Part shown: positions 56,214 to 64,000 of the stretch, one piece after another
Numbering within the stretch: the first letter of the stretch is position 1
Layout: each line of letters opens with the position of its first letter
Made by a program: the position numbers and the translations under genes
The notes under the pieces: generated by a model
The model's database searches: none
The model's input: the letters and a program-made list of their open reading frames with translations, nothing else
What the model was told of the DNA's origin: nothing
Source: Lycium barbarum
Taxonomy: Eukaryota > Streptophyta > Magnoliopsida > Solanales > Solanaceae
DNA: 64,000 nt
Direction: 5' to 3'
NCBI RefSeq assembly: GCF_019175385.1
Contig: NC_083337.1
Location: 19,949,885-20,013,884, forward strand

Positions 56214-56217
56214 AGTT

Positions 56218-58547
56218 TGTCACGCCCCAAATTTGGAAGGCCGCGATCGGCACCCGGTGCCTACCTGGACCGGGCGAACCAACATTTAAACTTACATTTA
56301 TCTAAGAACATGGATAGGCTTAAAGTGGCCACCTGCTCTCAGAAAAATCCCAACAAAGATATATACATATAACTCTCTGCAGTCTGGCCGCCTCCTCAAG
56401 AAACAAAACGTGTCTGGCCGCCTCATGGAATATATGCAAAACTGCTCAGACCACTGTACGAGCCGAAACGACTCTTATAAGTAACTATGCATCAAAGGAT
56501 GGGCCACAAGGCCACGGACTGACTGACTGTACTGTACATGTGTCTACAAGCCTCTAAAGAAGCACAACTAAGTCATGGGTAGGACAGGGCTCCGACTCAC
56601 CTGTCGTCCATAAACATAAAAGAAAGACTCCACATAGACCTGGCAACTCCGAACAAAAGGGAGCTCACCACCAACGGATGTCAAGTACTGTCTACTGAGG
56701 AGTTCTGTCAATCTGTCGATCTGTACCTGCAGGCATGAATGCAGCGCCCCCCAACAAAAGGGACGTCAGTAGAAAAATGTACCGAGTATGTAGGGCAGAA
56801 AAGTAACATACACATAAGAGTCATGAATGAAATCTGAAATCATAAGCTAAACTGACTAACTGAATACATCTGTATATCTGACTGTCTAAACATAACTGTA
56901 TGAATGCATTTATATGTCTGACTATCTTAACATACTTGTATGAATGCATCTGCTTACTGAAAATGCTTCTGAGGGCGTATGATATGCATAGGTCATAGTG
57001 CCGAGGAACGTACGGCCCGATCCATATCCTATATAGGCCCTTTCGGGCATAATAACATAATGGCCCCTTCAGGAATAATAGCATAACAGCCCCTTCGGGC
57101 ATCATAATCATCATCACTGTGCACCAGCTGATCAGGTGGTAATGCGTATATAACGCCTCGCTCATTTCCCTATACCCCATATATATATACACACATAATA
57201 TACGCGTATATAACACCTTCTGGTCACGGGTCAATATGCATATATGTAAATGAATGCAATGCATGAATTTGAACTAACATAATCATGATATAAACTCAGG
57301 ACCTATGAACAGAAGGAACGATCATAACAAGGGGTATAGGATCATCAAGAATTGAGATACTCCTAGTACTTCTAAGAGTAGAGTAATATGGAGACTCGAT
57401 TACTCGTTGTTCGCTCATGTCATAGGATCATGCCAAAATGAAAGAAAGGGAAAGCCTTGACATACCTGGAAGCTTACTTCTCGACTTTTCCAACTTACTT
57501 TCTGTCTTGCAATCTACATAAGATCATTCATGGTCTTGTAATCTACATGTAAAACCATTCATACTATTGTTAGGCTCATTATCATATGCTTGTCTTAAGC
57601 CTTCAATTTAAATCCATTTAGAATCTGCCGAAATTCTTGCAGCATCTCCCCTGTTTATATGTCCAGCTCGAAATCACAATTCAACAACCAATCAACAACA
57701 ACAACAATACCAACCTCAGCAACAATATTATCAACACCAAAATATTCCATAAACATCCCACACGATGTTTTATCTAATTTCTCGACCCATAAATTCATTA
57801 TACGCTCATTTAGTAACTTTTCCTTCGTAAATAGGCTTAAATCAATACTAATAAGGAAAGATTCATACCTTTCACCGACTAGAATTACAATATTTTCGAT
57901 TATTACCTCGAATTTTCACCGCAATTTGATATTATAATCGTAGCTATGTGTTTTCCGAACTTAAATTCGAGGATTTCACTTAATTTGCGTTAAAATCTAG
58001 TGAACGAAAGTTGGGAGAATTTTCTAGAACATTTGGGAAATATTTGGAGTACTTTTGGGCTGAAAAATGAGGTTTAGGATCAGATTTGATCCTTAAATAG
58101 TGGGTCAAATTCGGGGGGTCACTGTAGCAGTTTACTGTAGCAGCGTTTCTGCTCTGTCAGCCTAACTTGTAACGTCCATAATTCTCTACTCCGATGTCGT
58201 ATCGACGAGCGGTTTGCTGCATTAGAAACTAGAATCGACGAACTTGATTTTAGGCTTTTGTTTCACCTCAAAAAACTCCTCATACTCTAAAAGATATTCC
58301 TTCCCCAATTTGGACTAGAATTATCGTACGAAACCTTTCCCATCTTTTCTCCAAAGTCATACTACTCAATGTCTTCTACTCATTTCCTTATAGGATCTTC
58401 CGGTATTCCTTATATACATCCTTTACTCATAAAATATACTTAATAATGCTTCGCTTCATATATTCCAAAGTTATTTTACTTAGCCATAGCTCGACATACT
58501 TACGCTTAAATTTAACAAGTGCTTCTTCAGAAGTACGGGATGTAACA
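56218..58547 (-). repeat. 5' LTR of the Tekay-like element
   Basis: Plus strand TGTCACGCCCCAAATTTGG to CGGGATGTAACA. TATA-like TATTTAAGG on the minus strand near 58091; shortened word patch at 58119-58150. Confidence 0.88.
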
Positions 58548-59492
58548 GTATAGGTGTTAAATGATCTTTTTTGGGTCAAACGAGATAAGGTGGTTCGTTA
58601 AAAATCCTGAAATTCGTCTAAGTCTGAGATAGTTTTCAGTTATATCCAGTTTTTGGGTATTTTCATTGGGAATTTGGGAAAACCCAAAACATTAAAGCTA
58701 TAGGTCTTTGAAATACCTTTCCAACAATATATTATGGAGGTCAAACGAAGGTCTGTACAAAACGTTATGACCGATTTACTAAAGATGTGTAAAATGAAAA
58801 TCCCGATTCTCGTAGGATTAGGTTTTAAAGCCCAAGCCTTTATGGTAACCTATAAATACAACCCAAAAACATCTAAAGAGAGGTTTTTTCGACCAGAGGC
58901 TTCTACCAACCCCCTAAGGTGAGTTTTTACTCAAATCCCTAAGCCAATTACATTAACTTAACACTAGATTAACACCGAATCATTTTATGAAATCGCTAGA
59001 TTGTGGAAACTTCATTCAAGGTCAAACATGGGATGAAGCTTTGAGATTTCTTCAAAAAGGTAAACCCCTCACTTTAATGGATTATATGGAATTTTTATTA
59101 TGTTTTAGACATTTTGATGGTCAATAGAATCATGAAATAGGATTGATTTAGATGCACTCTATTAAAGACAAAACCCTAGTTTTTTGTTGTAGAAGTTTCT
59201 CCTACCAGTCAGCTTTAATTGATGTTTCGTACTAATCTAACCGTTGGATCGAGCTCAAATTTTAACTGAGTGGGCACAACATATAGGTCTTAAATGTGAA
59301 CGGTGGAGAGCTAATTTAGATATCCGGAGCAGTGTGTTTCAAGCTATGAACATTAGCTGCGAATTTAGTGAATATCTATAGCTTATTGATCATACAAGCC
59401 TCAATTAGATGTAGAATGATTCTTTGAAGCGTGCAGCTTACGTTTAACATATTTTAACGGATTTAAGGAATTTCTCTTTTGAAAACCTTCTT

Positions 59493-59630
59493 GGAACGTA
59501 TGTCTCTTTTGTAAAAATTCTTTTTAACTATAAAGGTGATTTGTATGTCTCTTTTTTAAAAATCCTTTTTGACTATAAAGGTGATTTGTATGTCTCTTTT
59601 TGAAAACCTTATTTTTGAATGTATGTCTCC
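59493..59630. repeat. About 56-bp tandem array
   Basis: TATGTCTCTTTT, AAAAAT(T/C)CTTTTT and ACTATAAAGGTGATTTG recur 2-2.5 times inside the solo LTR. Confidence 0.8.
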
Positions 59631-60018
59631 CTTCCCAAAAGTTCTTTATTGAATAAAAAGGCGAACTTTCTATACTTTTGAAACCCTATTTCATGCTTTG
59701 ATTGTGGTTAGTGTGCATGAGAGGACAAGCCCACATTAAACCTTGATTGTATTATACTTTATACATGTGTACGTAATTCTAATCGTTTTCCTCTGTAAGA
59801 GATGGTCATCAATAATGGTTAAGGGTTGGTAATGGTGTTTTATGATGAACTATGACAATTGAACCTTGTTTAAGGAAGTGGAAACGTTTTCAAGATTATC
59901 AATGAAACGGTGTATCTTTGTAATGACATGATGAACTTAAATACTAATTGATGGTGTGACTACCTTGAGATAAATTGTGATTCGGCTTCTATGCTATGAA
60001 CTTTGTTGTTGTGTTTGG

Positions 60019-60160
60019 CCTAGCTACTCGGGAGGAAGGGTAGTCACTGTGGATCCTAGCGTGGTAATTACCTAGCCATTCGGGAGGAAGAGTGGCCACT
60101 GCGGGTTCGCTCCCCGGATGCGGTTTATGCCTAGCTATTCGGGAGGAAGGATAGCCATCG
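60019..60160. repeat. 52-59 bp tandem array
   Basis: Three units start CCTAGC(T/C)A(C/T)TCGGGAGGA at 60019, 60071 and 60130. The unit lengths differ, so it is old. Confidence 0.85.
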
Positions 60161-60981
60161 AGAACTTGAGATTTCGATGTGGTGTTTCTAAGCTATTTAA
60201 GGAACCTTAAAGGTCATCCCTTCATTGTGACTGATTCTTGGGCCTGTATTGGCAAGTGTGATATCCTTATCCTTTTATGGAATTGTTGTTGATAATCATG
60301 ATCAATTTAAAAAACATATTTGGAAATTGTAACTTGACAAAAGGCTTTATAATCATTTTTGATAATTCTTATTGAGATACACAAGCTGAATAACTGATTT
60401 TATGTTGTTTCATACTATCCTCAGAACTGATTTCTTTAAGTATTATTGTACTCTATTTTCATATTACTTGTCCCCGAGGCACTCACTGAGTACGAAGTAC
60501 TCAGCCATACCATTGTTTTTTTTATGGTATGTTAAGTAACGGAGAAGAGCAGGGGCTTGATACTCAAAATTCTTAGGAAGGACTTGTTGTTGCTGCTGAC
60601 TTGGTGAGCCCATATGTTCATTTGTGGGACATCCCTTATCATATTTATTTACTAATCTAGTTTTTTTCGGGCTGCATCCCGATGTGTCAGACAATTACTC
60701 TTTTATCTTAGAAGCTCCATAGTACACATTCTTGTGGGTAGTTGTTGAGTTTTGTTTAACTCTTGGGCGTTCATCACGTTTTGATTAAGTTTTATAATAT
60801 TAAAGACTTCCGTTGATTTAATTCATATATCATGATTTGATAGTATTTATTTTATAAACTGTTGGAGGTGAATATTGAACCTAGCAGGTTCAAGTGTTGT
60901 TATTGCATCTTTTAGGTTCTTCTGATGTTGTTCATGACGTCGGATGCCGGTCATGTCTAGGATGATTTTTGGGGCGTGACA

Positions 60982-61360
60982 AAATCTCAAGCACAAAATC
61001 CAAGATCTGATTGACAAGAGAGAAATCGTCTTGGAAACCGCAGCTCCCAATGTGAACACAAACTCGTTGCCCAACCACGGAAACAACAGAGTCCGCATGA
61101 TTGAAAAGAATGAGGATTGGGAAGGTTGTAGAGCATTAATCCCCAAAGTGGTCGAATCCTTGGAGCACACAGTGGCCTCCCTCACACTCCAGGAGCGCCC
61201 AAATTTCAAGGTTCTAGTCCCCACACCGGAAACCACGGCAATGATGCCAAGGTTCAGAGCCCTGATCCCAGCACTTGTGGTGGCTCAGGTGGCGTACCCA
61301 GACGTTCCCACAAAGTCAACTACTATGACGGGTCTCTCAGTGATTCCCTTAGAGAGATAG
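60982..61360 (+). pseudogene. Ogre-like gag C-terminus
   Basis: Continues from 49455 with the helix NLKHKIQDLIDKREIVLETA and a 110-codon tail ending TAG at 61360. It holds no complete Cys/His knuckle; the expected cysteines have decayed on the 49410-49455 side. Confidence 0.75.
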
Positions 61361-62057
61361 ACCTACAGATCCAGGTTGGACCCTCATCCTTCATAACAGA
61401 ATTCTAGGTTATGGCAATCATTGCCAACTATAATATGCTCTTGGGAACACCCTGGCTACACTCCGCCGGTGTAATCCCGTCAGCTCTACATCAAGCCATA
61501 AAATTCGAGTGGCAGGGACAGGAAATTGTTGTGGCCGCTGAGAAGGATAATCAGAAATATCCCTACAATATCTTTCCTATGATCGAAGGGAGCCCTCACT
61601 CGCCAAACTTTCATGTGGTGGAATATGTTGGGGCCACTCATGCAGAGGAAGAGGTTGGTAGCCCTATGCTAGCTGTCTACAGAATGATTGCCTCCACTAT
61701 GCTGAAAAACAGCTTCGAAACAGGCAAAGGCCTATGAAGAGACCTTGGAGGGATAACAGAGCCTGTCCCAATCCCAAAGGAAAACTACCACTTCGTCCTA
61801 GGGTAGTTCACAAGGGCAGTAAAAAGAGAGCCCAAAACAAGGAACTTGCCTCGTCCGATTCTGAGTCTGTACCAATCATTCCCCAGAAAGGTGTCGACGC
61901 TGAACGAAGAAGAAATGGATGGGAGCCTCGAGTCACTATTTCAAGAAGAGGGATGTTGCGCGGCCATTGAAGAGAACTAGGAGACACCCAACGTACGCAG
62001 TCTAAGGCCAAGAGAGCTCCTGAATAATTGGACGTCCACCCCCCTCTTGGTTTCTCG
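61361..62057 (+). pseudogene. Ogre-like protease remnant and linker
   Basis: After TAG at 61405 the frame reads MAIIANYNMLLGTPWLHSAG, the conserved C-terminal part of a retroviral-type aspartic protease in this lineage. No Asp-Thr/Ser-Gly catalytic triad is found in the preceding 60 bp, so the active site is lost or deleted. A basic linker (61734-61970) with a frameshift follows. The enzyme would have cut the polyprotein; this copy cannot. Confidence 0.7.
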
Positions 62058-62358
62058 GTAGAGAGATGGATTTTTCCTTAAAACCTTTTGTTGAAAAACA
62101 GTGACATCAGTCGCGGCCCGAATGATCACCTTTTTCCTAAATTACTTCTTAATGCATAAAAATGGAAATGGTCCGACGTTGTTCCGAACAAGGACTACAG
62201 TTGTAGCCGATTGCTTTTGAATTAATGAAAAGCCTCAATTTTCACGAAACAGCTATCTTTATCAGATAATAATAATAATAATAATAATAAATGTTTTCTA
62301 ACTAAATGCGCATAATAGGTAACAATAAACCTAACCTTACTCTACCTTGCCTTTTCAG
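62058..62358 (+). other. Candidate intron between protease and RT
   Basis: Non-coding, AT-rich, with GTAGAG after a G at 62057 and TTTTCAG ending at 62358, plus an (AAT)n microsatellite at 62266-62290. Coding resumes just after. Ogre elements are known to have a spliceable intron at this place. Splice sites here are predicted by eye only. Confidence 0.5.
62266..62290. repeat. AAT microsatellite
   Basis: About eight trinucleotides inside the candidate intron. Confidence 0.9.
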
Positions 62359-64000
62359 TAGTAACTGTAATAAAACACCCGAAAACATCATGACGTGTCG
62401 TGAAACGAATGAGGAAAATGGGCCGCAGGAATATGAGGAGTACGATGAATCGACAATGATGCCGGAGGGACTGGCAGAAGAATTGGAAGAGCTGGAAGAA
62501 AAGAGAAAACCAAATATGGATGAGACTAAGGTAATAAACCTCGGTAACGAGGAGGACGTCAAGAAGACACGAATTAGTGCCCATTTGGGGGCTCCATGGA
62601 AAGAAGAGCTCATAACTCTATTAAAGGAATATGTGGATGTCTTCGCCTGGTCATACGCAGATATGCCGGGTTTGAGCACTGAAATCGTAGCTCACATATT
62701 GCCTATTAAGGAAGGCTTCGTGCCAGTTAAGCAGAAGACTCGGACGTTTAAGCTTGACTTGAGTATTAGGATAAAAGATGAAGTGGAAAAATAGATCGAA
62801 TCCGGGATAGTGGAAGTAACATCCTACCCGATCTGGGTAGCCAACATAGTGCCAAAACCCAAAAGGACTGAAAGATTCAGATATGTGTAGACTACCGAGA
62901 TCTCAATCGGGCCAGTCCAAAAGACAACTTCCCACTTCCAAACATCCACGTCCTGATAGAAAACTGCGCCAAGCATGAGCTGCAGTCATTTGTGGATTGT
63001 TTCGCCGGGTACCACCAGGTACTCATGAGCGAAGAATATGCTGAAAAGACAGCCTGCATCGCCCCTTGGGGAGTCTACCACTACAAGGTGATGCCATTTG
63101 GTCTCAAAAACGCCGGAGCCACATACATGAGAGCCATGAATACCCTGTTCCATGATATGATGCATCGGGAGATTGAGGTCTATATGGATGATGTCATCAT
63201 GAAATCAAGGGAAAGTTTGGAGCATACTGTGCATTTGCGTAAGTTCTTCGATAACTTCGCAAATTCAATTTAAAATTGAATCCCGCGAAGTGCGAGTTTG
63301 AAGTGCCTATAGGTAAATTACTGGGATTCATAGTCAGCCGCAAGGGCATTGAACTACACCCCACTAAGATTAAGGCAATTCAAGAGCTACCGCCTCCCAA
63401 AACTAAGAAAGAGGTCATGAGCTTCTTGGGAAGGTTGAACTACATTGGATGGTTCATAGCCCTGTCAAAGATGATCATAGAGCCAATACTCAAGTTGCTC
63501 AAGAAGGATGCTCCCACGAATTGGACAGAAGAGTTCCAAGAGGCATTCGACAGGATCAAGAGATACCTTTCCAATCCTCTCGTCTTGGTACCACCCAAGC
63601 CAGGGAGCCCTCTGTTGCCATACCTATCTATATCAGAGAAAGCGTTCGGGTGCATGCTCGCCCAACATGATGAAGAAGGCACAAAAGAACATGCCATCTA
63701 CTATTTGATTAAGAAGTTTACCCCCTGTGAAACGCGGTACACGCTCGTAGAGAAAACCTATTGCGCATTAAACTGGATCGCCCAAAAACTATGGCACTAC
63801 CTATCAGTGTTCACCACTCACCTCATCTCCCGAATGGATCCGTTAAGATATATTTTCTGGCAACCAATGCCCATAGGAAAACTGGCCAAGTGGCAAATGC
63901 TGTTGAGCGAATTCGACATCATGGACGTGGCACAAAAACCAATCAAAGGACAGGCCCTAGCGGACCTTTTGGCAGAAAGTCCCGTGGATGATGAATTGGA
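62359..64000 (+). pseudogene. Ogre-like reverse transcriptase and RNase H (cut by window end)
   Basis: An acidic linker and the segment GAPWKEELITLLKEYVDVFAWS lead to TAG at 62792, then a frameshift near 62880. The RT core is at 62890-63273: CFAGYHQVLMSEEYAEKTAC, PFGLKNAGATYMRAMN and the YMDDVIMKS catalytic motif (about 63180-63206), followed by a one-base frameshift near 63255. The thumb and connection (LGFIVSRKGIELHPTKIKAI, FLGRLNYI) and the RNase H start (LSEKAFGCMLAQ, HAIYYLIKKF) run on to the window edge. It would have copied the element RNA; several breaks make this copy dead. Confidence 0.9.

Larger units (their letters stand above)
51650..56217 (-). other. Interior of the Tekay-like element, no coding capacity seen
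   Basis: Many short frames appear on the plus strand (for example 53586-53990), but they are hydrophobic by-products of C/T richness with no domain. Near its lower end, inverted arms AACATTCG (51666-51673) and CGAATGTT (51678-51685) stand next to the PPT. No gene is supported. Confidence 0.65.
49551..58547 (-). mobile_element. Non-autonomous Tekay/Del-like element
   Basis: LTRs 49551-51649 (2,099 bp) and 56218-58547 (2,330 bp), flanks GTACA and GTATA (one mismatch from a 5-bp TSD), PBS and PPT in minus orientation. The 4.6-kb interior is pyrimidine-rich on the plus strand and contains no recognisable gag, protease, RT, integrase or chromodomain. Ends and the PPT region resemble Tekay/Del-type chromoviruses, which probably supplied the enzymes. 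Confidence 0.8.
49456..60981 (+). mobile_element. Solo LTR TGTAACATCCC...GGGGCGTGACA, itself interrupted
   Basis: The 95 bp 49456-49550 and the 2,434 bp 58548-60981 form one LTR of about 2.5 kb, with TGTAACATCCCG at the start and GGGGCGTGACA at the end, split by a 9-kb element. Removing 49456-60981 restores a readable gag knuckle-to-helix junction. AAAT lies on both sides, with two extra A on the left, so the duplication is partly degraded. No internal region or PBS is present. Tandem arrays are at 59493-59630 and 60019-60160. No gene. Confidence 0.75.
35225..64000 (+). mobile_element. Tat/Ogre-like LTR retrotransposon (3' end beyond window)
   Basis: 5' LTR, Arg-type PBS, long leader, an extra ORF1 upstream of gag, gag, protease remnant, a probable intron, RT and the start of RNase H, in the order typical of the Ogre/Tat lineage. 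About 22.9 kb of the visible span is not insertion-free: copy 2 (6.2 kb) lies in ORF1 and a solo LTR with its own insertion (11.5 kb) lies in gag. The right LTR is outside the window, so no TSD can be checked. All coding parts carry stops or frameshifts. Confidence 0.88.

Overview
This window is repeat-dense nuclear DNA from a flowering plant. The LTR families (ends TGTCACGACCC and TGTAACATCCC, Tekay/Del-like; a very long Tat/Ogre-type element) and an L1 LINE with an RNase H domain suggest Solanaceae. That is an inference from family resemblance, because no host marker gene is present. I found no intact host protein gene, tRNA, rRNA or CRISPR array; almost everything is mobile DNA nested in mobile DNA.

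Layout. 1-3090: non-coding Tat/Ogre-like DNA (probably minus strand) with several short tandem arrays. 3091-9197: three LTR bodies or fragments (3091-4923 plus, 4924-7757 minus, 7758-9197 plus). 9198-15207: complete non-autonomous LTR element (copy 1, TSD GGCTT, minus), inserted in the LTR that resumes at 15208-17057. 17058-19352: a further LTR on the minus strand. 19353-19930 and 22109-22335: two decayed LTR pieces of the copy-1 family, separated by an unassigned stretch with a hairpin (19931-20754) and another LTR part (20755-22108). 22336-23341: the 5' end (LTR, PBS, gag start) of a different gypsy-like element, minus strand. 23342-27460: poly-T-rich DNA with a captured coiled-coil gene fragment. 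27460-34440: near-complete L1-type LINE, minus strand, with an open 1,391-residue ORF2. 35225 to the window end: Tat/Ogre-like element on the plus strand (5' LTR, tRNA-Arg-type PBS, ORF1, zinc-knuckle ORF, gag, protease remnant, RT, RNase H). It is split by copy 2 of the non-autonomous family (38598-44800, TSD ACGGG) and by a solo LTR (49456-60981), which itself holds a 9-kb non-autonomous Tekay/Del-like element (49551-58547).

How the parts relate. The Ogre-like element supplies the only gag-pol seen and is broken by nonsense codons and frameshifts. The non-autonomous elements have LTRs, PBS and PPT but no polymerase, so they must have used enzymes supplied in trans. The LINE has its own endonuclease and RT. 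Nesting gives relative ages: the Ogre-like element is older than copy 2 and than the solo LTR, and the solo LTR is older than the Tekay-like element inside it.

The most interesting signal is shared by several unrelated LTRs. Roughly 20-55 bp upstream of a TATA-like box in most cases, each carries an irregular patch of one short, often self-complementary word repeated at uneven spacing. The word differs between families, and even between sister copies, yet is largely uniform within one LTR.
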